Positions 1 through 6,837 of a stretch of 23,657 nt of DNA are shown here, one piece after another. The DNA lies in NCBI GenBank assembly GCA_027341315.1, contig DAIENA010000008.1:1-23657 (forward strand), read 5' to 3'. Within the stretch, counting starts at the first letter, position 1; every line of letters begins with the position of its first letter. The notes beneath the pieces were generated by a model. That model saw only the letters and a list, made by a program, of their open reading frames with translations, ran no database searches and was not told the DNA's origin. The DNA is from an archaeon (GTDB lineage Archaea; Nanobdellota; Nanobdellia; Pacearchaeales; GW2011-AR1). The position numbers and the translations under genes are program-made.

Positions 1-960
1 AAAGTCATATCTAATCCATTTTTTTCCAAGGTCAATTTTGTGTCCTCCGGATTCAAATTTCAAACTGCCAAGAACTTTTTTTGCAACTTCTTTGTACATT
101 TCTTCAACGAGTTTCATTCCGTCTTCGTAATTTGCGTAACCCCAGTAAAATTCCATTTGTGTGTAGTCCTGAAGATGTTCGGCGTCCATTCCTTCGTTTC
201 GAAACTGCCGTCCGATTTCAAAAGTTTTTTCATACCCAGCAACTAAAAGTTTTTTTTGCCAAAGTTCTCCCATTGAAATTCGTAAATACACGTCAAGGTC
301 CAGAGCGTTGTGATGCGTTTTGAAAGGTGTCGCTGCTGCTCCGCCGGCGGAAGCCTCAAGAATTGGTGTTTCAACTTCTAAAAATTTTTTCTCAATTAAA
401 AAATTTCTTATCGTGGACCAGAAAATTTGTTTTTTTAAAAAAATATTTTTAACGTCCTCGTTCATAATAATGTCTAAATATCTTTTTCTGAGTTTTTCAT
501 CCTCATCTTTTAGTCCCTTGTGTTTGTCAGGCAACGGCAAAACAGATTTTGTTAAAATATAAAACTCTTTTACTAAAATTGAAACTTCCCCTGTTTTTGT
601 TTTCATAGGGTTTCCTTTTGCACCGACTATATCTCCGGCATCAACTTTATTAAACAAATTCCATATCTTTTCAGGCGTTTCGCCTTTTTGAAAAACAAGC
701 TGAATATTTCCCGATAAATCCTGAAGTGTAACAAAAGAAATTTTTCCAAAATCACGTTTTGTCATGACGCGCCCGGCGACAATTTCAAAAGTTTTCGCTT
801 TTTCTTCTAATTTTAATTTCGAAAACTTTTCTTTAATTACCGTCGACGAATTTCGTTTCTCTTGTAAAACAAATCGGTCTGGGTACGGATTAATTCCGGA
901 CTTTTTAAGTTCGTCAATTTTCTTTATTCTTTCTTCAACAATCTGTTCTTCACGTCCCAT
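1..960 (-). CDS. lysS: Lysyl-tRNA synthetase, class II (partial, 3' end missing)
   Basis: Charges tRNA-Lys with lysine in the cytosol. The minus-strand frame is open from the ATG at 960 to the window edge, giving 320 residues of a protein usually near 500. An N-terminal OB-fold anticodon-binding domain spans roughly residues 50-160. The class II catalytic core follows: a motif 1 region containing VETPILEASAGGAAATPF near residues 195-215, and motif 2 with FRNEGMDAEH and YTQMEFYWGYANYEDGM near 252-285. Motif 3 lies outside the window. The start follows a TATA box 26 nt upstream, so the mRNA is probably leaderless. The gene is divergent from the orphan at 1062. Many archaea use an unrelated class I LysRS, so this is the bacterial/eukaryotic type. 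AspRS/AsnRS are related, but the motif 2 region reads as LysRS. Confidence 0.95.
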   Translation of the reverse strand, partial: MGREEQIVEERIKKIDELKKSGINPYPDRFVLQEKRNSSTVIKEKFSKLKLEEKAKTFEIVAGRVMTKRDFGKISFVTLQDLSGNIQLVFQKGETPEKIWNLFNKVDAGDIVGAKGNPMKTKTGEVSILVKEFYILTKSVLPLPDKHKGLKDEDEKLRKRYLDIIMNEDVKNIFLKKQIFWSTIRNFLIEKKFLEVETPILEASAGGAAATPFKTHHNALDLDVYLRISMGELWQKKLLVAGYEKTFEIGRQFRNEGMDAEHLQDYTQMEFYWGYANYEDGMKLVEEMYKEVAKKVLGSLKFESGGHKIDLGKKWIRYDF

Positions 961-980
961 GAATATAGCTGGATAATGAG

Positions 981-992
981 ATTTATAATATT
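981..992 (-). promoter_or_regulatory. TATA box for lysS
   Basis: On the minus strand the sequence reads AATATTATAAAT, centred 26 nt before the lysS ATG. Transcription would begin at or next to the start codon. Inferred from the spacing seen repeatedly in this window. Confidence 0.55.
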
Positions 993-1033
993 TTGGATGT
1001 AATTTTAATTAATATTTTTGAGAAGATATATTG

Positions 1034-1041
1034 TTATAAAC
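1034..1041 (+). promoter_or_regulatory. TATA box for the orphan gene at 1062
   Basis: TTATAAAC is centred about 24 nt before the ATG at 1062. No Shine-Dalgarno-like sequence lies between, so a leaderless mRNA is likely. Confidence 0.55.
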
Positions 1042-1061
1042 TTCAAGACCATTAATATCCC

Positions 1062-1361
1062 ATGAGGGATAAAAACAAACTGAATAATTGTAAGGCTCTT
1101 GAAGAAATGGTAAAAAATGTGAACAAAAAAGTTGCAAAATTTCAATTAATGGTTTTGGATGAATTCAAAAAAGGGGAAAATTATAATAAACAAAAAGTCG
1201 AAAACTATCTTCTTGTGATTTCCGAATTGGGGGATGCCATGAATATAAAATATTCAACTTCTGAACTAAAAAGTATAAACTTAACATTATACCAAGGAGA
1301 AACTCTTTTAGATTACCTTCCTTTTATCCAAGAAGAAAAAATTGAAAAAATAAAAAGTTAA
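1062..1361 (+). CDS. Hypothetical protein, small, helical
   Basis: I do not recognise this 99-residue protein. It is rich in Lys, Glu and Asn, has no membrane segment or signal peptide, and looks mostly alpha-helical. The N-terminal half (about residues 10-50) is highly charged and could be coiled. Its ATG sits about 24 nt after a TATA box. The gene is divergent from lysS and is followed by a second orphan on the same strand with its own TATA box. It has few CpG dinucleotides, unlike the conserved genes nearby. It is probably a real but lineage-specific gene; the promoter is the main support. Confidence 0.55.
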   Translation: MRDKNKLNNCKALEEMVKNVNKKVAKFQLMVLDEFKKGENYNKQKVENYLLVISELGDAMNIKYSTSELKSINLTLYQGETLLDYLPFIQEEKIEKIKS

Positions 1362-1404
1362 CTATTTATTTTGTTGTAATTATAAGAAGGTAACATAACA
1401 AAAG

Positions 1405-1414
1405 ATTTAAATAG
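1405..1414 (+). promoter_or_regulatory. TATA box for the gene at 1436
   Basis: ATTTAAATAG is centred about 26 nt before the ATG at 1436, the spacing expected for a leaderless archaeal mRNA. Confidence 0.5.
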
Positions 1415-1435
1415 TTGTTTTGCTAAAATAAGTCT

Positions 1436-1840
1436 ATGAAAAAATATCTTAAAAATACTTTATTAATATTAGCTACTGCTTTGGGATTGCAATATTGTGC
1501 TCAATCCTATAGACTGGGCTCACATTTAGGGGGGTTAGAAAGTGAATTTGAATATCAGGCAAAACACCCCAAAATAGAGTGGGTTGAATCGGGGGGGAGG
1601 ATGATAGACAGGAGAACTTGGGGTAATAGGCTTGACAAAATTGTGGAAGTGAGAAACCAATTTCTGAAAGATAATAATTCTGCTTCGTATTATAATTGGA
1701 ATGTTGGAAAGGCAGGTTTATTTGATATTAATACCATTGGTATTAATTTACCAAAAAATCTTTTTGGTTTGTTTAGTGATGTGGATACCCAAGCAATAGA
1801 AAAATATTTTAAGGGAAAGGAAAAAGGCAAGATCAATTAA
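1436..1840 (+). CDS. Hypothetical exported protein, possible lipoprotein
   Basis: An unrecognised 134-residue protein. Residues 1-24 form a signal peptide: a basic start (MKKYLKN), a hydrophobic stretch to residue 18, then LQYC with Cys21. This is close to a lipobox but lacks the small residue normally before Cys, so lipid attachment is uncertain. The mature part is polar with Trp and Tyr (EWVESGGRMIDRRTWGN), suggesting a small folded secreted domain. The gene is very CpG-poor: I count two CpG in 405 bases. Its stop codon at 1838-1840 abuts the stop of the convergent RNase HI gene with no intergenic base. Likely an envelope protein of a fast-evolving, lineage-specific type. Confidence 0.6.
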   Translation: MKKYLKNTLLILATALGLQYCAQSYRLGSHLGGLESEFEYQAKHPKIEWVESGGRMIDRRTWGNRLDKIVEVRNQFLKDNNSASYYNWNVGKAGLFDINTIGINLPKNLFGLFSDVDTQAIEKYFKGKEKGKIN

Positions 1841-2257
1841 TCATTTTCTCTTCCCGAATTTTTCATCTAACTTTTTGTTTAATAAATAGTCTACATATTT
1901 TTGGTTTTTGTCGGTCCGTTTCACATGTTTATAAGTTATTTTTTCAAACTTTTCCTGGGCTTTTTGCACTTCCAAAAATAATTTCATCAGATACGGATTT
2001 TTAACGCGATACTCTCCGAGAAGTTGTCTAACAACCAGCTCGGAATCTAAAACGCACGTTATTTCTCCGGTCGTGTGTTTCGACGCAATTTCAAGCGCCC
2101 GGATTAATGCGATGTATTCGACGACGTTGTTTGTCGATGGTTTTTTTAGAATTTCTGAATACTCTTCAAGAATTTTATCCTCGTCTCTTACAATCAGGCC
2201 GACCGCCGCCGGTCCGGGGTTTCCTCTTGCTCCTCCGTCGGAATTTGTGTATATCAT
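1841..2257 (-). CDS. rnhA: Ribonuclease HI
   Basis: Cleaves the RNA strand of RNA-DNA hybrids, as in R-loops and replication primers. The 138-residue protein matches a single RNase H domain over its whole length. The opening SDGGARGNPGPA gives Asp7; TNNVVEYIAL gives Glu47; VLDSELVV gives Asp71; and His111 with Asp123 near the C-terminus (KHVKRTDKNQKYVDYLLN) completes the usual active site. The frame can be read from a GTG at 2263, but I chose the ATG at 2257: a GGTGA ribosome-binding site would otherwise lie inside the coding region, and family members begin just before the DGG motif. It lies downstream of acyP and an unknown gene on the same strand, and is convergent and abutting with the exported protein at 1436. 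Confidence 0.93.
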   Translation of the reverse strand: MIYTNSDGGARGNPGPAAVGLIVRDEDKILEEYSEILKKPSTNNVVEYIALIRALEIASKHTTGEITCVLDSELVVRQLLGEYRVKNPYLMKLFLEVQKAQEKFEKITYKHVKRTDKNQKYVDYLLNKKLDEKFGKRK

Positions 2258-2259
2258 TT

Positions 2260-2264
2260 TCACC
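2260..2264 (-). promoter_or_regulatory. Ribosome-binding site deciding the rnhA start
   Basis: Minus strand reads GGTGAAAATG. GGTGA matches the archaeal anti-Shine-Dalgarno and points to the ATG at 2257 rather than the GTG at 2263. The same GGTGAAAATG string precedes PEP synthase. Confidence 0.5.
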
Positions 2265-2312
2265 GGGAAGAATAAAAGAAATTATATTAATAAATTATTC
2301 TCTTATTTATTT

Positions 2313-2573
2313 TTAATCCAAGGTTTCTTTGTAAATTTTTTCAAGAAGATTATGGTATTTCAACTGTTCTTCATTCTCTGCGTTAATTTTTTCTATAAAA
2401 CCTTTTCTGAGGTCTCCAACGGGAGTTTTTGTTCCCTTAATTATAATATTTCCTTCCTCGTTAGATTCTTCTATAATATCAAGCAGTCCGGAATTTTTTA
2501 TTTTGTTAAGAATTAGAGGATACTGCACTGGAGTAATTAATCCGATTAAAGAATATTTACATCCTGATTTCAT
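2313..2573 (-). CDS. Hypothetical protein, 86 aa
   Basis: I do not recognise this protein. It has no signal peptide or membrane segment. The first half alternates hydrophobic strands and helix (YSLIGLITPVQYPLILNKI), ends in GNIIIKGTKTP, and is followed by a charged C-terminal helix rich in Glu and Lys. This suggests a small alpha/beta cytosolic domain. On the minus strand TTTTTAAAC lies about 28 nt before the ATG, supporting a separate leaderless start. It sits between acyP (45 bp upstream) and rnhA, all on the minus strand, so it may be co-transcribed with one of them. No function assigned. Confidence 0.65.
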   Translation of the reverse strand: MKSGCKYSLIGLITPVQYPLILNKIKNSGLLDIIEESNEEGNIIIKGTKTPVGDLRKGFIEKINAENEEQLKYHNLLEKIYKETLD

Positions 2574-2618
2574 TTTAAGATAGAAATTACTTTGTTTAAA
2601 AATATTTTTGTTTTAGAA

Positions 2619-2900
2619 TTAAATATGCAAAACTTTAAACGATTTAAAATCCTGAAATCTTTCTTCTTTTTCCTCAACATTTTTTATTTCAGAATGTTTT
2701 GGACCTTTCCGGCAAATTTCAATCATCTTTCGTATTTCTTCGGGATTTCCCTCTATAAAAACTTCAACTCTTCCGTCTTCAAGGTTTCGAACAAATCCTT
2801 TGATATTCAATTTTTCGGCGTTTTCTTTTATATAACTTCTAAAAAAAATTCCCTGGACAATTCCGGAAATATAGAGACGAACGGATTTTTTCATGTTCAT
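2619..2900 (-). CDS. acyP: Acylphosphatase
   Basis: Hydrolyses the carboxyl-phosphate bond of acyl phosphates in the cytosol. The 93-residue length and sequence fit the small ferredoxin-fold family: the phosphate-binding loop ISGIVQGIFFR carries catalytic Arg21, and GFVRNLEDGRVEVFIEG carries catalytic Asn39. Two in-frame ATG codons exist (2900 and 2894). A TATA-like CCTATAAC on the minus strand about 30 nt upstream favours the first. The gene has its own promoter region, separated from the membrane operon upstream by about 50 bp. Confidence 0.95.
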   Translation of the reverse strand: MNMKKSVRLYISGIVQGIFFRSYIKENAEKLNIKGFVRNLEDGRVEVFIEGNPEEIRKMIEICRKGPKHSEIKNVEEKEERFQDFKSFKVLHI

Positions 2901-2954
2901 AAAAGATAAAATGAGTTTTTATTTTTTGTTATAGGCTAAATTGGAAGTTTTGCC

Positions 2955-3224
2955 TTACGAAGCCCGCGTCCTGGACGTCTGAACGATTGTCGGAGGAGGA
3001 ACGTTTTGCGTCGGCGTCGGAGTTTGAGCGACCGGCGCGGAATTTTGGACCGGAGGAGGATTATAACTTGCCATGGAGGAGGAATTGTTTCCAAAGGAGA
3101 AATTTTTGTTCGGAATCGCTGCAACATTTTTTCCAAAATTTCCGAATGCAATTATATTTGCAGAAACCAAAATAAAAACAACAATTGAAATTCCAAGAAT
3201 GATTCTTAATTTTTTAAATCTCAT
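2955..3224 (-). CDS. Small membrane-anchored Pro/Thr-rich protein
   Basis: Unrecognised family, 89 residues. A basic start (MRFKKLR) leads into one hydrophobic segment at residues 7-27, then a polar Asn/Ser stretch and a low-complexity tail (residues 56-79, PPPVQ, PTPTQ, PPPT) ending in an Arg/Ser-rich terminus. It is probably an N-terminally anchored protein with a flexible extracytoplasmic tail. I chose the ATG at 3224; the frame extends to a TTG at 3245, but that overlaps the upstream gene. It starts 7 bp after the stop of the ferric reductase gene, so it is the third gene of that operon and may assist or tether the reductase (inference). I see no [ST]GA[ST] flavin-acceptor motif, so it is not an obvious ApbE target. 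Confidence 0.65.
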   Translation of the reverse strand: MRFKKLRIILGISIVVFILVSANIIAFGNFGKNVAAIPNKNFSFGNNSSSMASYNPPPVQNSAPVAQTPTPTQNVPPPTIVQTSRTRAS

Positions 3225-3231
3225 ATTAATT

Positions 3232-4536
3232 TTATCTAAAATCAAAAACCTCCTCGTGAATGTTTGATTTTTTTACCCCCTCATTTATAAGTTGCTTTGT
3301 AATTTCTTCTTTAAATCCCGGAGAACCGCAGATTAAAAACTCTTTATTTTCTATCGTCCGGCTTAGTTTTTTAATTTTATGAACGTCGAGTCTGTTCATT
3401 TTTTCGGACGTCCACGGGATAAACTTAAAATTTTTATTTCTTTTTTCAATTTCTCTTAATGTTGAATTTCCAATAAATTTATTTTCATTTTTCTCGACGT
3501 AATAAAGGTCAATCTGAAATTCAGAACTTAAATCCTCAGCCATTCCAATGAATGGGACAATTCCGATTCCGGATGCAAGCCATATCTGATTTTTATGTGA
3601 ATAATTTTTAAAATTAAATCTTCCGTATGGACCTTCAATAGAAACTTTATCTCCTACTTTCAAATGCTCAAGGCTCGATGTAAAATCTCCAAGTTTTCTG
3701 ACAACTATCTTTATGAATTCTGAATTAGACTTTGAAGAAATAGAAAATGGATGTGGTTCCTCAGAGAGTTTTTCGTTGTAAAATCTGACAAATATGAATT
3801 GACCTGAGTGGTATTCAATCGGTTTATGCTCGGGCATCATCTCTATTTCAAAAACGTCGTCCTTATGGATTATATTTTTTATTTTGTAGATAGCATTTTT
3901 CATTTTTCTGTTTTTCAAAAATAACGAATAAGAAAAAGCCCAAAGGCCTATGACAGAGACGATAGTTGCATAAACATAATATCCGTGAAAAATTATCCCC
4001 TGTGATACTGTTCCTCTAACAAGAAAAATATGGAATACGGCAATTAAAAAAACAAGTCCAAGAAATTCGTGGGTGAACTTCCATTTATGATATTTTATTT
4101 TAGTATAAAGCGTGATATAAATCAAACCTAGTATTCCAAAAAGAGCGATAATTCCGAGGTTTACGGACCAGTACGAACTCGGAAGAAGGTACGACGCTGC
4201 AAGAGGAAAGTTTCCGGGAATAAATTTCAAAACCAAAAAAATGGGATGTGCTAAAATAAATAAGAGGGCTGTCCCGCCAAGTAAACCATGAACTATGTAA
4301 ACTTTGTCAAGGCCTCCGAAAACGTCTTCAATCCATGAAATCCTCGTCGACAAAACAAAAGTTATTGCAAAAATTGTCATTCCGACTAATCCAAAAAGTT
4401 CTCCGAGACTGTGAACCGTGTCCGCATAATTTGTAAATCCATCGCCGTCGCCAAACAAAAACCAAAGGAGAACAGGAGTAAGTATAATCAAAATAAGTAC
4501 GGACCAACCAAGAAATTTTTTAGTGTTTTTTTGCAT
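3232..4536 (-). CDS. NOX/ferric-reductase-like membrane flavocytochrome
   Basis: Predicted to move electrons from cytosolic NAD(P)H through FAD and two b-type hemes across the membrane. The 434 residues divide into a six-or-so-helix membrane domain (about 8-205) and a ferredoxin-reductase-type domain (about 210-434). Heme ligands are visible: His83 and His97 (13 residues between) and His156 and His169 (12 between), the spacing of NADPH oxidases and ferric reductases. The FAD motif HPFSIS is at 262-267, GPYGRF at 302-307, and nucleotide-binding motifs are ASGIGIVPF (321-329) and CGSPGF (403-408). Its start overlaps the upstream apbE-like gene by 17 bp, indicating translational coupling, and a small Pro-rich membrane protein follows. 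The final acceptor (ferric iron, oxygen or another oxidant) cannot be told from sequence. Confidence 0.9.
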   Translation of the reverse strand: MQKNTKKFLGWSVLILIILTPVLLWFLFGDGDGFTNYADTVHSLGELFGLVGMTIFAITFVLSTRISWIEDVFGGLDKVYIVHGLLGGTALLFILAHPIFLVLKFIPGNFPLAASYLLPSSYWSVNLGIIALFGILGLIYITLYTKIKYHKWKFTHEFLGLVFLIAVFHIFLVRGTVSQGIIFHGYYVYATIVSVIGLWAFSYSLFLKNRKMKNAIYKIKNIIHKDDVFEIEMMPEHKPIEYHSGQFIFVRFYNEKLSEEPHPFSISSKSNSEFIKIVVRKLGDFTSSLEHLKVGDKVSIEGPYGRFNFKNYSHKNQIWLASGIGIVPFIGMAEDLSSEFQIDLYYVEKNENKFIGNSTLREIEKRNKNFKFIPWTSEKMNRLDVHKIKKLSRTIENKEFLICGSPGFKEEITKQLINEGVKKSNIHEEVFDFR

Positions 4537-5368
4537 GGACTTCCCCCCATCCTGAAGATTTTTCTATTCTTAAATTTTTGTTCACCAGAAAAAATTTAAT
4601 TTTCGGATTTTTTTCAATTAAAATTTTTCTTTGTTTTTTAGAAGAAACGGTTAAAGCGGTCGCATAAAGGTCGGCAATTTCAAGGGTATCTGCAATTACC
4701 GTCGCGGAAATTATGTTTTTTTTATTTATTAAATGGGACTTATCAAAATTTTTTGTGTACTGATTATAATCTCCCGAGGTTGCAACGGCTTTATCAGAAA
4801 TTAAAAACGAACCAATAGAAGAGTCTTTTTTACGAGGGTGTTCTATCTCAACAAGATGGTTGAAAGTTCCGCAAAAAAGCATGTCTCCTCTCGAGTCAAT
4901 AACAAATTCATTTATTTTGTTTTTTTTCAGGACGTCAGCCATTTTATCAGTTATGTAACCTTTTGCGATACTTCCAAGGTCAATTAAAACATCTTCATTT
5001 TTTAATTCAATTCTTTTACCGTTGAATTTTATGTCTTTGTAAGAGCAGTTTATTTCAACTTCAATTCCTTTTTTTCTGTTTAATATTTTTTTCCCGATAG
5101 AGATGTCATACTTTCCATTTGTTAATTCGGACAAACTAATTGCTTTTTTTATAACTCCAAAAAGTTCTTTTGAAACTTTCAGTTTTCTTTTTTTGTTTAG
5201 TCTAGAGAGTTCACTTTTGTCGTCGTAAAAATTGAAAATTTTCTGAAGTCTTAGCCCTTCATTGAAAGCTTTTTCTACCGCCTTTTTTGAGTCGTCCTTT
5301 TTGGAATCGTAAATAATAAAATTTACCTTCCCCCCAAAGAGATTTTTTTCATATTTTAATTCTTCCAT
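4520..5368 (-). CDS. apbE: ApbE-like FAD:protein FMN transferase
   Basis: The family transfers FMN from FAD onto a Thr/Ser of a target protein, using Mg2+. Visible family motifs in 282 residues: FNFYDDKSELSRLN (45-58), DLGSIAKGYITD (130-141), ATSGDYNQY (196-204) followed by SHLIN with His212, and the metal-binding ADLYATAL (232-239). The usual Gly-Gly-Asp is altered to SRGD (159-162). There is no signal peptide or lipobox, whereas many bacterial ApbE proteins are exported, so this one should act in the cytosol. The minus strand has a TTTAAATATA box about 34 nt before the ATG. It is the first gene of an operon with the flavocytochrome (17-bp overlap) and the small anchored protein. Its flavinylation target is not evident in this window. 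Confidence 0.9.
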   Translation of the reverse strand: MEELKYEKNLFGGKVNFIIYDSKKDDSKKAVEKAFNEGLRLQKIFNFYDDKSELSRLNKKRKLKVSKELFGVIKKAISLSELTNGKYDISIGKKILNRKKGIEVEINCSYKDIKFNGKRIELKNEDVLIDLGSIAKGYITDKMADVLKKNKINEFVIDSRGDMLFCGTFNHLVEIEHPRKKDSSIGSFLISDKAVATSGDYNQYTKNFDKSHLINKKNIISATVIADTLEIADLYATALTVSSKKQRKILIEKNPKIKFFLVNKNLRIEKSSGWGEVHAKKH

Positions 5369-5424
5369 TTTTTGAGACGCTGATTTGAAAAATTCTTATA
5401 TTTAAAGGTTTGTGGATGTGTAAT

Positions 5425-6009
5425 TTATAGTCCTCTAAAATCAAGTTCATTGTTTACGACGGCAACCGTCTGGGACGCAAAATACATTTTCGGTCCAATT
5501 GAAACCGGCGTCAAAACTCCTTTGAGTCTTTTCATCTCTTTTTTCGGAAGCCCGTCGTGGTCGCCCAATATAAAACAACAGTTCTCCGGAATTTCAATTT
5601 TTCGTATGGACTCGCCATTTTTATCCAGAATAAAACATTCCACGTTATTTTCAATCAGTTCTTCAATCACTTTAAGAAAACTTTTTTTCTCAACAAAGCA
5701 TCCCGGAAAAACTTGTGTCTTTTCTTTATCCCGGAATTTATATAAAATTTTTTTAATTAATGTTCCGACGTCTTTTTTTGATATTTGAAGTTCGTCTTTA
5801 ACGGTTATTTCGATATGCTTTGGCGGATCAGGCATACCATAAAAAACGAAGTGGAAAGTTACATCTTTTCTAAAACCATGCGACAAAAAAACTCCTTGGA
5901 TAAGTGAGTGAATCGCAATATCCATACGGCCGGCCCTCATGAGGTTTCCGTCAGAAAGCGCTTTTCCCGACGTTGCCGCCGAACTCGAAAAATAAATGAA
6001 ATGTTTCAT
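5425..6009 (-). CDS. trmY: tRNA (pseudouridine54-N1)-methyltransferase
   Basis: Methylates pseudouridine 54 in the T-loop of archaeal tRNAs to N1-methylpseudouridine, using S-adenosylmethionine. The 194-residue length fits the SPOUT-class TrmY family. Characteristic segments are AGRMDIAIHSLIQGVFLSHG with FRKDV near residues 26-50, FILGDHDGLP near 145-155, and the C-terminal knot region SIGPKMYFASQTVAVVNNEL. It stands alone on the minus strand; the stop of the upstream lipoprotein gene lies 30 bp before its ATG, and a weak AT-rich box overlaps that stop. The substrate pseudouridine 54 is made in archaea mainly by Pus10; Cbf5, encoded 0.8 kb upstream, is another archaeal pseudouridine synthase. 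Confidence 0.93.
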   Translation of the reverse strand: MKHFIYFSSSAATSGKALSDGNLMRAGRMDIAIHSLIQGVFLSHGFRKDVTFHFVFYGMPDPPKHIEITVKDELQISKKDVGTLIKKILYKFRDKEKTQVFPGCFVEKKSFLKVIEELIENNVECFILDKNGESIRKIEIPENCCFILGDHDGLPKKEMKRLKGVLTPVSIGPKMYFASQTVAVVNNELDFRGL

Positions 6010-6039
6010 AAGAAAATTTAGTTGTATGAATTAATAAGT

Positions 6040-6417
6040 TTACCTGTTCCTTCTATTATTCCTTTGACCTTCGTTATTTCTCAAGCGCGGTCGGTCTAAA
6101 TTCCAATTGTTGGGTTTCTGAAAATCTATTCTATTTCTTGTTCTATTTTCCCAAAATGGTTTGTTGTGAATTTCTTGGTGGCGAAACTTTGAATTAAGAT
6201 TTCCGTAAATGTCTAAGTTAAAAAAACTAATATATCCAGGCATTCGGTAAAAATGCTCCCCGTAGTATGAACCCCATCCGAAGTTTGCCTCAACTATTTT
6301 CTTCTTAGAAATATAATCTTCTTCCCGACCCAAATTTAAAACAGAATAACATCCGGATGAAAATAAAGTAAGTGCAATTGGAATTATTACCTTCGACAAA
6401 AGACTTTTCTTTTGCAT
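6040..6417 (-). CDS. Predicted lipoprotein with Arg/Asn-rich tail
   Basis: No recognised family. The N-terminus is a lipoprotein signal: basic MQKKSLLSK, a hydrophobic core, and LFSSGC with the lipidated Cys at residue 23. The mature 100 residues are aromatic-rich in the middle (FGWGSYYGEHFYRMPGYISFF) and end in a strongly basic Asn/Arg tail (RLRNNEGQRNNRRNR), suited to binding acidic surfaces or nucleic acid (inference). It has its own promoter: the TATA-like ATATATAC lies about 25 nt before the ATG. An 8-bp inverted repeat surrounds that region and might be an operator. Gene composition is AT-rich and CpG-poor compared with trmY next to it. Confidence 0.7.
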   Translation of the reverse strand: MQKKSLLSKVIIPIALTLFSSGCYSVLNLGREEDYISKKKIVEANFGWGSYYGEHFYRMPGYISFFNLDIYGNLNSKFRHQEIHNKPFWENRTRNRIDFQKPNNWNLDRPRLRNNEGQRNNRRNR

Positions 6418-6423
6418 AGTGAA

Positions 6424-6445
6424 ATATATACATTCAAGTATATAT
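6424..6445. repeat. Inverted repeat ATATATAC-N6-GTATATAT over the promoter of the 6040-6417 gene
   Basis: Arms at 6424-6431 and 6438-6445 are exact 8-bp complements separated by six bases. They overlap the TATA region upstream of the lipoprotein gene. This could be a regulator-binding operator, or chance symmetry in an AT-only stretch. Confidence 0.35.
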
Positions 6446-6455
6446 ATTTATCTCT

Positions 6456-6827
6456 TTAATTTTTTTTAAATTTGTAATCAAACTTTTCATTCAAGGAATT
6501 TATTTTTTTCTTCTCTTTTAAAAAGTTTAGATACCTGTCGGTGTAATAATCAAACTTCAGCTGAGAGAGAATATCATAGTTTTCTTCCAGATCATTTAAG
6601 TCAAGATATCCATTTTTATTTAAATCAAAGAATGAACCAAACTTATCTGACCATATGCCAAGTGAATAAAAAATTCTTTTTTCATTGAATCCTTTAAGTT
6701 TTATATTTAGTGAAATAATACTTTCATGACCTTTTTGATAATCTATCTTTAGGGTTTTTATTTCAGAACCGCATCCGACGAGAAGAAACGGAACCAAAAG
6801 TGATAAAAGTGTCTTTTTAAGTTTCAT
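6456..6827 (-). CDS. Predicted lipoprotein with an EF-hand-like calcium loop
   Basis: A 123-residue secreted lipoprotein: MKLKKTLLSLLVPFLLVGC is a classic signal peptide with the lipidated Cys at residue 19. A single EF-hand/dockerin-like loop, DLNKNGYLDLND, occupies residues 68-79 with acidic or Asn ligands at loop positions 1, 3, 5, 9 and 12 and Gly at 6. The rest is Lys-, Phe- and Tyr-rich and unrecognised. The frame extends upstream into cbf5, but I start at the ATG at 6827 because the signal peptide begins exactly there and it lies 10 bp after the cbf5 stop. No promoter is evident in so short a gap, so it is the last gene of the alkD-cbf5 operon. Why an envelope protein ends that operon is unclear. 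Confidence 0.75.
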   Translation of the reverse strand: MKLKKTLLSLLVPFLLVGCGSEIKTLKIDYQKGHESIISLNIKLKGFNEKRIFYSLGIWSDKFGSFFDLNKNGYLDLNDLEENYDILSQLKFDYYTDRYLNFLKEKKKINSLNEKFDYKFKKN

Positions 6828-6837
6828 TGTTTTTAAT

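Noticed and set aside
2936..3188. Arg-rich frames on both strands around the Pro-rich gene
   Set aside because: They are frame shadows of the low-complexity Pro/Thr coding sequence, without promoters or family features.
2955..3245. TTG start at 3245 for the Pro-rich membrane protein
   Set aside because: It would overlap the reductase gene. The ATG at 3224 is directly before the basic residues and membrane helix and lies 7 bp after the reductase stop.
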